Source: a virus
Strand: one strand, 5' to 3'
Virus record (IMG/VR): IMGVR_UViG_3300037674_000399
Location: 1 to 40,389 of that record
DNA length: 40,389 nt
How positions within the stretch are numbered: position 1 is the first letter of the stretch; each line of letters starts with the position of its first letter. The notes beneath the pieces are model-generated. The model worked only from the letters and a program-made list of their open reading frames with translations, was not told the DNA's origin and searched no databases. The position numbers were made by a program, and so were the translations under genes. Shown piece after piece: positions 18,168-26,509 of this stretch.

Positions 18168-19982
18168 TTATCCTAAATATCTTATTACTATTTCTGCACC
18201 ACTATTAGGAGCAGTTATAAAAGTTAATGTTGTTCCTGAAATTGTATAATCGTCTGTTGGCACTAAACAAATACCATTTACAAAAACTAAAATATCATCT
18301 ACTATTCTTCCAGAAAGAATTGTAAATCCTGTTGTTGAACCATCTGCAACAAGTGATTTATTTGTAATTACATTTCTTCTTCCACCTTGAACTTCAATAG
18401 CGTGACCCATACCTCCGTGTGGTTCACATTGATAATAAAGTAAAGAAGGTGTATCTTCTGTAATTTCTATTTGTAAATATGCACCAGCATTTCCTGCTGT
18501 ACCGTTAACGGTAACATTAGTTGTATATTCAATTGTTTTATTTGAATCTCTATAAATTTTCATTTGATGACCAACGTTTGTTGAATCTGATTGGTCAAAT
18601 TTCCATTTACCTGGTGCTAATTGTAATAGTGGAGATTCATCTCCATCTATTAAAAATCCTGATGAATGTCCAGTACCATAATAATAATGCGCTGTTGTTT
18701 TAGTTGCTACGGTTACTGGAAGCGTTTCAATAATAGTATTATGAGAAGAACGGTAAGAAAGATATTGTACGTCTGAAATTCTTTCATTTAATTGGTCTAA
18801 AGCAGAACCCGCTGTAAATGCACCAGAACCACCAACTGAACCAGGTTCAAATCTTGTTGTTGAAGAATTCCAAACCATTCCTTGACCGTTAGTAATTCCT
18901 GTTATATTAACATTTGAGTGTCTATCAACACCATCATTTTCTGTTAATAAATTTACCCAACCTGACGCTGTTGCGATATAAGGTTTAAGTAATGCTTCAT
19001 CTAAAGCAGGCGAACCTGAATAAGTTGCTGCTGCTGGAAAACTAGCAAAGTTTGGATAATTAAATCTTATTGCTGATCCTTGTCCATTAATTGTTATATA
19101 AGATGAACCAGTTATTGATAATCCATTTACTGTTGTTGCACTTGTTCCTAATTCAATTGCTGTATAACCGATAGTAACTGAATCATTTGCTAAATTAGCA
19201 TTTGTAATTCCTGCACTACCACTTAATGAAGCATTTGTAAGTCCTGAAGCGGCTACTGTAACTGTATCACCAGTTGTAGTTGTTGTTATACCAGTACCAC
19301 CAGATAATTTTAAAGTATCTCCTTGTACTATGGAAGACGTTGTTGATGTATCATCAGCGATAGTGAATAAAGAACCTGTAATTGAATTTGATCCAGTATC
19401 TATTGTTTTATTTGTTAAAGTTTGTGTACCGTCTTTAGTTGCAACATCACCTGTTGGTGTGTTAATAACTGGACTTGTTAAAGTTTTATTTGTAAGAGTT
19501 TGTGTACCGTCTTTAGTTGCAACATCACCTGTTGGTGTGTTAATAACTGGACTTGTTAAAGTTTTATTTGTAAGAGTTTCTGTACCAGCAATTGTCGCAA
19601 AATCATCATCTGATAAAGCAGTATTAAAATTTGCTGTTGTTCCTGTAATAGTATTAGTTGCTAAATCAATTGATTTATTTGTTAATGTATCTGCTGATGT
19701 TTCTGTAAGAACTGTACCGTCTATTGCTATTTGAACTTCATTATTACCAACGGTTGTTATAATACCATTAGAACCAATGAACTGTAATTTTTCACCAAGA
19801 TTTACTGTATCTACAGTAGAACTAGTATCTTCAATAGTAATATAACCTGTTAGATTACTACCATCACCTATCGCTGTATAGATTTCGTCAAAATTTTGAT
19901 TTATGATACTACCACCACCACGCAGGTTAGTACCTGTTCCATCATTGGATACTGTTCCTAAAAATATTGATTGTTTAGCCAT
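18168..19982 (-). CDS. Tail-fibre protein with LTNKTL repeats and a plastocyanin-like domain
   Basis: 604 residues. The N-terminus ([18 protein letters not shown]...[12 protein letters not shown]) is the usual opening of marine T4-like fibre proteins. Residues about 130-190 contain two identical 26-residue [14 protein letters not shown] units plus degenerate copies. Residues about 450-535 resemble a cupredoxin: GHQMKIY with H472, then a beta region, then [11 protein letters not shown] with C519, H522 and M525, the order H...C..H..M of type 1 copper proteins. The C-terminus ([25 protein letters not shown]) is a common fibre end module. A late promoter precedes it. Confidence 0.8.
   Translation of the reverse strand: MAKQSIFLGTVSNDGTGTNLRGGGSIINQNFDEIYTAIGDGSNLTGYITIEDTSSTVDTVNLGEKLQFIGSNGIITTVGNNEVQIAIDGTVLTETSADTLTNKSIDLATNTITGTTANFNTALSDDDFATIAGTETLTNKTLTSPVINTPTGDVATKDGTQTLTNKTLTSPVINTPTGDVATKDGTQTLTNKTIDTGSNSITGSLFTIADDTSTTSSIVQGDTLKLSGGTGITTTTTGDTVTVAASGLTNASLSGSAGITNANLANDSVTIGYTAIELGTSATTVNGLSITGSSYITINGQGSAIRFNYPNFASFPAAATYSGSPALDEALLKPYIATASGWVNLLTENDGVDRHSNVNITGITNGQGMVWNSSTTRFEPGSVGGSGAFTAGSALDQLNERISDVQYLSYRSSHNTIIETLPVTVATKTTAHYYYGTGHSSGFLIDGDESPLLQLAPGKWKFDQSDSTNVGHQMKIYRDSNKTIEYTTNVTVNGTAGNAGAYLQIEITEDTPSLLYYQCEPHGGMGHAIEVQGGRRNVITNKSLVADGSTTGFTILSGRIVDDILVFVNGICLVPTDDYTISGTTLTFITAPNSGAEIVIRYLG
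19423..19578 (-). repeat. Two identical tandem 78-bp repeats inside the fibre gene
   Basis: Bases 19423-19500 and 19501-19578 are the same unit, encoding the 26-residue LTNKTL...KDGTQT repeat. A third, diverged copy follows (TCTGTACCAGC...), and a partial one precedes it. Repeats identical at DNA level point to recent duplication. Confidence 0.85.
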
Positions 19983-20004
19983 TTCTTCCTTTAAATTACT
20001 TTAC

Positions 20005-20012
20005 TATTTATA
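20005..20012 (-). promoter_or_regulatory. T4-type late promoter (TATAAATA) for the fibre gene
   Basis: Exact octamer on the minus strand 22 bases upstream of the fibre start at 19982, in the short gap after the gp7-position gene. The sequence AAGGAAGAA between it and the ATG supplies the RBS. Confidence 0.75.
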
Positions 20013-20017
20013 ATCTT

Positions 20018-22594
20018 TTACGGTGTTGTATCATCAAAAAGTGGTCCTTCATCATCCCACCTTACAACTGTATTACTGAAGTCATTTTGGTTAAATGTAA
20101 TTACTGAAGGAAAAGCAGTCATCATCTTAACGTTTTTTCCATTAGCGTCTGAAGACATTAAGAATATTCCACTTTGTCCATCTAAACTAGTCCTTGTTCC
20201 AAATACTTTTAATTCATTGAATGCTCTAAATGTATATCCTGGATCATTTGCAAATACAGTAGTTGCGTATTTGTTAAGTGTTCCCCAACGAGGTCCACCA
20301 TATGCGTGACCAGTTCTAACACTTTGACCACCTATTGTTGACCGTTTTCTACTTAAATAATCATAATCTATTCCAGCTCTATTTAAAGTTATATCTCTTT
20401 GATTAGCAGCAAAATGTTCAATTGTATTATGGTCTAAATCAATTGAACCTGATTCAAGAGCATTTGCTCTTAAAGATGTTCCATCATCTATTGTTCCTAA
20501 TCTTCTACCAAATATAACCGAGAATAAAGTATTAAGAATTGCAATTAATGGTATTTCAACTTCTGTTCTACCAGAAACAGCACCAACTAATGGTAATCTT
20601 CCTCTGGCGTCTAGTGTGTTAATAATATCTACTTGACCTGTAAAATAAAATCCTGCTGTATGCATTGTCTTTTTAAATGCATCCCGCCATACTGCAATAG
20701 AACTAGCAACTCTCAATACATAAGAAAAATCTTGATAGTATTTACTATCTTGTACTTTCATTGTTATTTCAGAAAGTTTACCATCTTCATTAATAAATTT
20801 TCCATCTGTATCTGCAACTGAAACTACATTAACTGTTGCTGTTGCAGGATCATTTTTTGCAATAGTTCCTGAACCACCTGAATCTGCTGATAATACTTGA
20901 CCTTCTGTAAATGTTCCTGTAATATCTTTTATTCTTAATATGTTTGTATTAGAATTAAATGAAACAATTGTTCCTTGTCCACTAGGTGTTGTACAAGATG
21001 ATCCTACTGTAAAGTTTCCTATTGCACCTGATAATACAGCACTATTATAAAATGCCAATATTGGAGGAGTTGGAGCGTCTTGATATTTTTTTCCTAACTC
21101 AACTGTTTTTAATGCTGTAATTCTTCCAATCTCATCACCCCACGCATTTACAGTTCCAGTTGAACCACCTGGTGATGTTATAGTTACAGTAGGTAAAGAA
21201 GTATATCCTGTACCACCATAAGTTAAAAATATTTTTTCAATTGTTCCATTACCTGTATCTTTTTCTTGCATAATACTATTACCAAAATATTGGTCACCTG
21301 CATTAGTACCATCTTCTAAAACTATTTGGTCAGAATCTTCACCTGCAATACCACCATTAATAACTCTTACAAATCCAGCGGCATCCCTACCACCTGTTCC
21401 ACTATTATCAAATACTAATTTATCTCCAACTGAATAATTTGCGCCTTTGTTAGTAATTACTATATCTGTTAACCCACCTGAACCAATTTCTTCAATATTA
21501 AATATAGCTCCAACTCCACCTGCGATAACTTTAACTGTATCAGTAGTTTCATTTAATGTTCCATCATTTGTAAGTATTTTTGTTCCTGGTATTCCTGTTA
21601 CAGTTGCTTTAATATACCAATCGTCTTCATCTGAAGCAGTACCTTGTATTTGTTCACCAATTTGAAATGTACCTTGAATAGAATCATTATTTAAAATAAA
21701 TTCTGTAACTGTATCCGCACCAATTTGATACTTATTAACATTTTCAATAATTGCATATGATAAACTGTCTGCACCAGTAATTGTTCTTCCAACTAATTCT
21801 GCTGTATCGCCAATATCACTAATTGCTCTTAATACTTTTAATGTATCATACTTACCATCTGATACTCTTAATAATTGTTCTCTAGGATAAAACGTTTGTG
21901 ATTCTTCATTAAATAATACTCTAAAAAATATTTCGTGTCCTCTATTCGTACCTTTTGAACGATAAAGTGATTTAACATTTTTTATAAGATTTCTTTTATC
22001 AACTTTGTTTGCTAACTTATCTGGTAATGTTGCAAGAAATTCATCTCTAAAATTTGATAAGAAATTACTAATTACATTATCTGGATCTCTAAAGTTAACT
22101 AGGTCGGCAATATTATTTACTGGATTAGGTCTATAATTATTTATTATTGCATATGCATTTGAACTACCACCTACAACTATTTCACCATCTATAAATTTAC
22201 TGTTAGCACTTATGAATAAACGTCCATTATCTAAATCTTCTGTTAATACAACAGAAGTTGAACCAGAAGATTGTCCTGTAATTGTTTCACCTCTAGTAAA
22301 TTTTCCATATTCAGAACCAGAATAAATTTCAAAAATAATTTTATCACCTGCGTCAAGTAATGTTCTTGAACTACCTACAGCACTTGAATTTAAAACTAAA
22401 TTATTTGCTTGGTCTGTTTCTGATTCTAATAAAATACCTTCTGTAGATTTAACAGAAGTTACTGATAACTCAGCGGACTCTAGTAATTGATAATAGACTT
22501 TAAGAAATTCAGCAAACTTTGGGTGTTCGCTAACTACGAATTCAGGTAGTTGACCCGAAAGTATTGTTGAGATTTTATCAGTAAACTTTGCCAT
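20018..22594 (-). CDS. Large baseplate wedge/virion structural protein at the gp7 position
   Basis: 858 residues. It opens with ISTILSGQLPEFVVSEHPKFAEFLKVYYQLLE, a helical start I associate with large structural proteins of marine T4-like phages, followed by repeated beta modules (RGETITGQSSGSTS, VGRTITGADS, IGEQIQGTAS) and KNVKSLYRSKGTNRGHEIFFRVLFNE around 205-230. The order gp25-gp6-this-gp8 is that of T4, where gp7 (1032 residues) occupies the slot. I cannot confirm homology to gp7 by eye. It starts 6 bases after gp6. Confidence 0.6.
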   Translation of the reverse strand: MAKFTDKISTILSGQLPEFVVSEHPKFAEFLKVYYQLLESAELSVTSVKSTEGILLESETDQANNLVLNSSAVGSSRTLLDAGDKIIFEIYSGSEYGKFTRGETITGQSSGSTSVVLTEDLDNGRLFISANSKFIDGEIVVGGSSNAYAIINNYRPNPVNNIADLVNFRDPDNVISNFLSNFRDEFLATLPDKLANKVDKRNLIKNVKSLYRSKGTNRGHEIFFRVLFNEESQTFYPREQLLRVSDGKYDTLKVLRAISDIGDTAELVGRTITGADSLSYAIIENVNKYQIGADTVTEFILNNDSIQGTFQIGEQIQGTASDEDDWYIKATVTGIPGTKILTNDGTLNETTDTVKVIAGGVGAIFNIEEIGSGGLTDIVITNKGANYSVGDKLVFDNSGTGGRDAAGFVRVINGGIAGEDSDQIVLEDGTNAGDQYFGNSIMQEKDTGNGTIEKIFLTYGGTGYTSLPTVTITSPGGSTGTVNAWGDEIGRITALKTVELGKKYQDAPTPPILAFYNSAVLSGAIGNFTVGSSCTTPSGQGTIVSFNSNTNILRIKDITGTFTEGQVLSADSGGSGTIAKNDPATATVNVVSVADTDGKFINEDGKLSEITMKVQDSKYYQDFSYVLRVASSIAVWRDAFKKTMHTAGFYFTGQVDIINTLDARGRLPLVGAVSGRTEVEIPLIAILNTLFSVIFGRRLGTIDDGTSLRANALESGSIDLDHNTIEHFAANQRDITLNRAGIDYDYLSRKRSTIGGQSVRTGHAYGGPRWGTLNKYATTVFANDPGYTFRAFNELKVFGTRTSLDGQSGIFLMSSDANGKNVKMMTAFPSVITFNQNDFSNTVVRWDDEGPLFDDTTP

Positions 22595-22600
22595 TAGTCA

Positions 22601-24454
22601 TTAGTAGCTGGAAGTAGTTGTGTATCCGACACCTGCCTCAGCACTTCCTCCTACAAAACTATCAGCTGTAACTGTTATTTTTGAATTTGCAATATCCATT
22701 TCAACAATTTGGTCTCTAACTGGAACAACATCATTAGAACTTGGTACTACAGTTAATCTTATTACTGTTGAAACTGCACCATCAATATTTGATATACTAG
22801 CAATGTTCATTGAATTAAGTGTTAATGCACCTGTTGAATAATCAATAGTACCTTGTGTTGAATTTAAATAAGATTTTACTCCACTTGCCTGATAATATAA
22901 TCTTACATTACCTGCGCCGTCATCATCAAAAAAGCATTCGTTATCATTACCATCAACTTTAAATCCTGATGAAGTTAATATTCCACCTGAACTTGCCATA
23001 TGTCCAGAGTGTGGATTATATAATGCATTTCTAAAATAGATACTATATTTTGCTGATGTACTAATTAATGGTTGGAAATCTTTTCTAATTTTAACAGTTG
23101 TAATGTTTGATAAAATACTTGTATCAGCACTATCAATCAAACCTGTAACTTTTGAATATCTGAATACTGCGTCAAACTTTTGTAAAGTAGAAGCATTATA
23201 AGTTGTTAATGAATCAATAACATCTGCTTTTATAGTATCAGCAGTTTTTGCTGTTGCCTTTGCGTCATACTTAACATTTGAAGTAATTAATACAGAAGTT
23301 GTTTCTGGATCTTTTATAACTGGTCTTACTGAAGCAACGTTAAATGGTTTTAATTGAGTTACAATATCTGCTTTTGATGTATCTGATAATACTGTTCCTG
23401 ATTTTGCTTTAATTGAAATATTTACAACACCGTATTGTGGAGTTTCATCATCTTCACCACCCCACGCACTTACTGATAATGCATTTGGATAAATTGATTT
23501 AACTAAAGTTTCATAATCAGTTGCTGTAACTGCTCTATCTTGAGCGGCATATTGTAAAGGTGCATTAAATTTTATTGATTGATTTGTTTCTGCAATTGCA
23601 CCACCTTGAGAATTTGAATCAGTTGTTATAGTTACGTTATTAAATCCACCAATGTTTCCTGATAATGAAAATTTTGAAGCACCATTTGAATTTACTGTAT
23701 TAGTTACAACATATTCTAATATAATAATATTACCATCTGATAATTTTTTACCTACAACACCATCACCAAAATAAATCTCATACTTATTATCTGAACCTTC
23801 TTGTATAAAATAAACTTTTGAATCACTTGCAACATTATTATAACCACCCGCTAAAGCATACACACCTTGCGTTGTATCTGTATTACTATTTTGAACGGTA
23901 ACTTTTAAAGTTGAAGTATCTGCCATAGAACTAGGTATAACAAATTTCTGGTCAGTATCATTTACATCAACTGTATATTTAAATGTAACCAATGTTCCTT
24001 CATAAAGAGTTACATCATTAAATGTATAAACTCCATTTACTGGTGTAATTGTTGTATCTGCATTAGTTACATATTGATAATCAACTGTATCAACTGTAGT
24101 TGTAAAAATTGTTCCCTTCTGCATTGTAACCGAGGAACCTGTTGCGTTATTAACAACAATATCAATTTGTGCTCTTGGTGCTCTAGGAGATGTAGGAGTA
24201 TATCCTAACATCTTTGCTAATGAAACAATATTTTTTCTAATATCAGCACTATCCAAATACATTTCATTAGTTGACATATTTGCAATGTATGACAAGTAGT
24301 GAGTATTGTAAGATAGTACATCTAATAAAATAGATAAACCAGCACCCTCAAAATCATAATCTTGAAATTGTGTTTGACTTTGTAAAAAAGTTTTTAAATT
24401 TACTTTGATTGCGTCAAAATCTAATTCAGATACTTCTAATTTATGTTGTGCCAT
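22601..24454 (-). CDS. 6: Baseplate wedge protein gp6 (gpJ-like)
   Basis: 617 residues, close to T4 gp6 (660). The N-terminal part (FDAIKVNLKTFLQSQTQFQDYDFEGAG...VLSYNTHYLSYIANM...) is diagnostic of T4-like gp6, and the middle contains AVTATDYETLVKSIYPN, the conserved core of the gp6/gpJ baseplate family. Gp6 dimers form the inner ring that ties the wedges together. The gene begins 1 base after the gp25 stop, as in T4-type baseplate operons. Confidence 0.88.
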   Translation of the reverse strand: MAQHKLEVSELDFDAIKVNLKTFLQSQTQFQDYDFEGAGLSILLDVLSYNTHYLSYIANMSTNEMYLDSADIRKNIVSLAKMLGYTPTSPRAPRAQIDIVVNNATGSSVTMQKGTIFTTTVDTVDYQYVTNADTTITPVNGVYTFNDVTLYEGTLVTFKYTVDVNDTDQKFVIPSSMADTSTLKVTVQNSNTDTTQGVYALAGGYNNVASDSKVYFIQEGSDNKYEIYFGDGVVGKKLSDGNIIILEYVVTNTVNSNGASKFSLSGNIGGFNNVTITTDSNSQGGAIAETNQSIKFNAPLQYAAQDRAVTATDYETLVKSIYPNALSVSAWGGEDDETPQYGVVNISIKAKSGTVLSDTSKADIVTQLKPFNVASVRPVIKDPETTSVLITSNVKYDAKATAKTADTIKADVIDSLTTYNASTLQKFDAVFRYSKVTGLIDSADTSILSNITTVKIRKDFQPLISTSAKYSIYFRNALYNPHSGHMASSGGILTSSGFKVDGNDNECFFDDDGAGNVRLYYQASGVKSYLNSTQGTIDYSTGALTLNSMNIASISNIDGAVSTVIRLTVVPSSNDVVPVRDQIVEMDIANSKITVTADSFVGGSAEAGVGYTTTSSY

Positions 24455-24455
24455 T

Positions 24456-24944
24456 TTATCTTAACCTTTGTAAATTTATTGAAACTGAATGTGGGTGTGG
24501 AACACCTATAATATTAAAATGTATTTCTACTTCTAATCTATTATCATCTGCATTTTGGTTTCTCACATCTAAAACCGAACCAGATAAATTTTCTCCATTT
24601 ATTATAATACCAGTTAACACAATTCTAGGTTCATTATTAACTAAACACTCTTCTATTTTTCTTTTTAAAAACATACTATTAACTGGGTTAAAATTTTCAA
24701 AAAGTAACCCTCTTATACCACATCCTAATTCTGGATGAAATGGTCTTTCATAAAAATTTGTTAATACTAGATTTCTTACAGACCTTTTTATTGCTATAGC
24801 GTCTTCAACCACATTAACGTCATTAGTAACTGGATGTCTTCCAAAGTCTAAATCTATATCTTTAAACTTCCTAGATTGCCTAGTACTAGAACTTTTAACG
24901 TGTTTTGTATAATCGTTTAAAAATGCTTGGTTGTTTTGTGCCAT
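24456..24944 (-). CDS. 25: Baseplate wedge protein gp25 (GPW/gp25 family)
   Basis: 162 residues. The gp25 family core is clear: VRNLVLTNFYERPFHPELG, GIRGLLFENF, and the EPRI motif at about 117-120 (NNEPRIVLTG) that gives the family's conserved EPR. It has lysozyme-like fold in name only and links the sheath and wedge. The N-terminal 30 residues are an added arm. A late promoter lies 8 bases upstream. Confidence 0.92.
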   Translation of the reverse strand: MAQNNQAFLNDYTKHVKSSSTRQSRKFKDIDLDFGRHPVTNDVNVVEDAIAIKRSVRNLVLTNFYERPFHPELGCGIRGLLFENFNPVNSMFLKRKIEECLVNNEPRIVLTGIIINGENLSGSVLDVRNQNADDNRLEVEIHFNIIGVPHPHSVSINLQRLR

Positions 24945-24952
24945 AACTGTAA

Positions 24953-24960
24953 TATTTATA
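24953..24960 (-). promoter_or_regulatory. T4-type late promoter (TATAAATA) for gp25-gp6
   Basis: Exact octamer on the minus strand, 8 bases upstream of the gp25 ATG. The leader would be very short or absent, so either gp25 is translated from a near-leaderless message or the site is not used at the expected spacing. Confidence 0.65.
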
Positions 24961-24963
24961 CAG

Positions 24964-25263
24964 TTATCCCGCTCTTACTGTAGTAGAACCTTTAATTAAT
25001 TGTCCTGCGTCTGTACTATCACCAATTCGTGATACAGGTAATCCTACAACTCTAACAGTAGAACTACCAACATTAACTTTTGCCACGTGAGGAGCGCAAG
25101 GTGGTGACGGTGGAAAAGGATGAGAAACAGTTTTATCTGTTTTTCTTGCTATTAGTATATTATTTGCTCGGACAGTAGATTGTGTTGGAGTATCTAATAT
25201 AGTTACTCCAGCACAAATATGTCCTGTTGATAATTGGTCAGCTTTTCTACTGATACCTGGCAT
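24964..25263 (-). CDS. PAAR-like tail-spike tip protein
   Basis: I chose ATG at 25263 (MPGISRKADQLSTGHICAG...), giving 99 residues, because it overlaps the stop of the small upstream gene by one base (TAATG) and matches the usual PAAR opening; the longer frame adds 14 residues that belong to the other gene. Features are H and C residues (GHICAG, PPCAPH) suited to metal binding, and the C-terminal pattern SSTVRVVGLPVSRIGD...GSTTVRAG of PAAR repeats. PAAR proteins sharpen the gp5 spike tip. It lies 19 bases ahead of gp25. Confidence 0.85.
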   Translation of the reverse strand: MPGISRKADQLSTGHICAGVTILDTPTQSTVRANNILIARKTDKTVSHPFPPSPPCAPHVAKVNVGSSTVRVVGLPVSRIGDSTDAGQLIKGSTTVRAG

Positions 25264-25367
25264 TACGCCAAGATCCAAATAGCTACTATAACTATCAATA
25301 CCCAATTAGGTACTGAACTTTTAGTAAACCATTCTTTTACTTTTTTTGTGTCTATTGGTTCTATCAT
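25263..25367 (-). CDS. Small single-pass membrane protein
   Basis: Found by reading the gap between bL12 and the PAAR gene. It encodes 34 residues: a charged N-terminus (MIEPIDTKKVKEWFTKSS) and a C-terminal hydrophobic segment (WVLIVIVAIWILA). The start shares ATGA with the bL12 stop, and its TAA shares TAATG with the PAAR start, so all three are translationally coupled. No homologue known to me. The exact fit of both junctions is the main support. Confidence 0.6.
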   Translation of the reverse strand: MIEPIDTKKVKEWFTKSSVPNWVLIVIVAIWILA

Positions 25368-25726
25368 TTTACCTCTATTTTTCCTCCAGCAGACTCAATG
25401 TCTGCCTTTATCTTATTTGCTTCTTCTTTTTGTTGGTCTTCTGCGATTATAGAAGGACATTCTTCAACAAAAGTCTTTGCTTCAAGTAATCCCATATCTT
25501 TAAATGCTCTAACTGCCTTAATAACACCTATTTTCTTACCTGCGTCAAATCCTGTTAAGACTATTTTGAATAAAGAGTCTTCTTTTTCTTCTACTACTGC
25601 CGCTGGTGTATTTGTTAATGCGTTTAAATCTAAACCCCAAGTTTTCTCTAACTTTTTTGCTAACTCACCTGCTTCAACAACTGTTAATTTGCCTAATTGT
25701 TCAACTAACGTATCTATATTTGACAT
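25364..25726 (-). CDS. rplL: Ribosomal stalk protein bL12 (L7/L12)
   Basis: 120 residues, the length of bacterial bL12, aligning end to end with E. coli L7/L12. Residues 1-32 form the helical N-terminal dimer domain that docks on L10; 33-48 a shorter hinge (LNALTNTPAAVVEE); 50-120 the factor-binding domain. K65, I69, K70, R73, G79-L80 and E82-A83-K84 fall at the residues that touch EF-Tu, EF-G and IF2, and the last four residues are IEVK (E. coli VEVK). It should be able to join host ribosome stalks. bL12 genes have been reported in uncultured viruses. It lies between baseplate genes and an unknown basic protein. Confidence 0.93.
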   Translation of the reverse strand: MSNIDTLVEQLGKLTVVEAGELAKKLEKTWGLDLNALTNTPAAVVEEKEDSLFKIVLTGFDAGKKIGVIKAVRAFKDMGLLEAKTFVEECPSIIAEDQQKEEANKIKADIESAGGKIEVK

Positions 25727-25728
25727 TA

Positions 25729-25935
25729 TTATCTTCCAATCTTATCTCTTCTACCAATAGGTAGTTTTTGCCACTTGGTCATCTCTTGACCTTTCTTACT
25801 TATCCACTCAATATAGATTAATGGCGTTTTAACTTTATTTTGAAAAGATTTAACTGCCTTTTTCCAACTTGTAGCAGTTACTTCTTCGTTTATTTCTTTG
25901 TTATCTGTAAACTTAAACTTTTTTTCTTTTGACAT
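25729..25935 (-). CDS. Hypothetical small basic protein
   Basis: 68 residues with no recognised domain. It is lysine-rich with a central SWKKAVKSFQNKV helix and a strand LIYIEWI, then a basic tail (KLPIGRRDKIGR). The RBS AAGGA is 8 bases before ATG. It overlaps the end of the Cys-rich gene by 23 bases and ends 2 bases before bL12. Its position invites the idea of a nucleic-acid or ribosome-linked role, but nothing in the sequence proves it. Confidence 0.65.
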   Translation of the reverse strand: MSKEKKFKFTDNKEINEEVTATSWKKAVKSFQNKVKTPLIYIEWISKKGQEMTKWQKLPIGRRDKIGR

Positions 25936-26074
25936 TCTGTTTATTCCTTTTCACTTTACATTTTTTATCATCACATCTACAATATTTACAGATTTCTATG
26001 TTTCTAGCTTCCATCATTTCAAATTTGGGTTCTCCACAATGAGATTCCCTACCACAATTATTGCAATACGTCAT
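25913..26074 (-). CDS. Small Cys-rich zinc-ribbon-like protein
   Basis: 53 residues, read from the gap. It starts MTYCNNCGRESHCGE and continues to ICKYCRCDDKKC, giving CxxC(5)C plus CxxCxC(4)C spacing, enough for one or two zinc sites, followed by a lysine-rich tail. Such double-knuckle proteins occur in T4-like marine phages as I recall. ATG at 26074 lies 7 bases after a TATAAATA octamer. It overlaps the next gene by 23 bases. Confidence 0.7.
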   Translation of the reverse strand: MTYCNNCGRESHCGEPKFEMMEARNIEICKYCRCDDKKCKVKRNKQNVKRKKV

Positions 26075-26081
26075 AATATAT

Positions 26082-26089
26082 TATTTATA
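26082..26089 (-). promoter_or_regulatory. T4-type late promoter octamer (TATAAATA), abutting the zinc-ribbon gene
   Basis: Exact octamer on the minus strand in the 15-base gap between the lipoprotein stop and the zinc-ribbon ATG. Only 7 bases separate it from the start codon, so a transcript from it would be leaderless or start inside the gene. Confidence 0.5.
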
Positions 26090-26227
26090 CTAAAAATTAC
26101 AAGTGTAAAGCGCTTCACGACTCGGAAATTTATCCATATCGTAAGAAAATCTGCAATTATGTACGTTTCCACAAGAAACGAGAACAAAAAGCGAACAAAA
26201 TATTAGTAAAACCTTGATTTTTCTCAT
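26090..26227 (-). CDS. Small lipoprotein
   Basis: 45 residues, found in the gap. The start MRKIKVLLIFCSLFVLVSCG is a classic type II signal peptide: two basic residues, a hydrophobic stretch and a lipobox LVSC with the lipidated cysteine at 19 followed by G. The mature part is only 27 residues (NVHNCRFSYDMDKFPSREAL...) with two more cysteines that could form a disulphide. Lipoproteins this small in phages are often Rz1-type outer-membrane spanins or superinfection blockers; neither is proven here. The RBS is weak (AAGGGA, 15 bases upstream). Confidence 0.7.
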   Translation of the reverse strand: MRKIKVLLIFCSLFVLVSCGNVHNCRFSYDMDKFPSREALYTCNF

Positions 26228-26245
26228 TTTTTTTGAATTTTTCCC

Positions 26246-26274
26246 TTGACTTTCCTAAATTTTTAGTGTATATT
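26246..26274 (+). promoter_or_regulatory. Sigma70-like promoter for the small plus-strand membrane gene
   Basis: TTGACT at 26246-26251, a 17-base spacer and TATATT at 26269-26274, 29 bases before the start at 26303. A strong RBS (AAGGAG) follows. This indicates reading by host RNA polymerase, so an early gene. Confidence 0.7.
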
Positions 26275-26302
26275 TAACGTATAAGTTGAAAAGGAGAACA
26301 TT

Positions 26303-26509
26303 ATGAAAAAAATACTTGAATATTTAACAATTATTTTATCAATAGGAGGAACTTTCTGTCTAATCGGCGCTGTCGGCGCAATTGACGGCGGTTATAAAGG
26401 AATTCCTATGAACGATAATTGGTTTTTATGTGGTACTTTGTCATTGTTAGGAATTGCTATGTTTATTTTAGCTCTATACTCGCAAACGTTGTATTCTGAA
26501 CAAGACTAA
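26303..26509 (+). CDS. Small two-span membrane protein, probably early
   Basis: 68 residues with two hydrophobic segments: about 6-26 (YLTIILSIGGTFCLIGAVGA) and about 41-61 (FLCGTLSLLGIAMFILAL), joined by a short GGYKG loop. There is no cleavage site, so an inner-membrane hairpin is likely. It has its own sigma70-like promoter and RBS AAGGAG 7 bases before ATG, both unlike the surrounding late genes. Its stop overlaps the end of the convergent dioxygenase gene by 4 bases. Role unknown; superinfection exclusion or lysis timing are guesses. Confidence 0.75.
   Translation: MKKILEYLTIILSIGGTFCLIGAVGAIDGGYKGIPMNDNWFLCGTLSLLGIAMFILALYSQTLYSEQD

Noticed and set aside
19330-19734. A 134-codon plus-strand frame with internal repeats
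   Set aside because: The repeats are the 78-bp tandem repeat of the fibre gene read backwards.
25398-25760. A plus-strand frame of the same size as bL12
   Set aside because: Exactly antisense to the bL12 gene, which has clear family motifs.
26101-26122. Imperfect palindrome around AAGCGCTT as a possible operator
   Set aside because: It falls within the small lipoprotein coding sequence, has a mismatch in the arms and is not next to a promoter.
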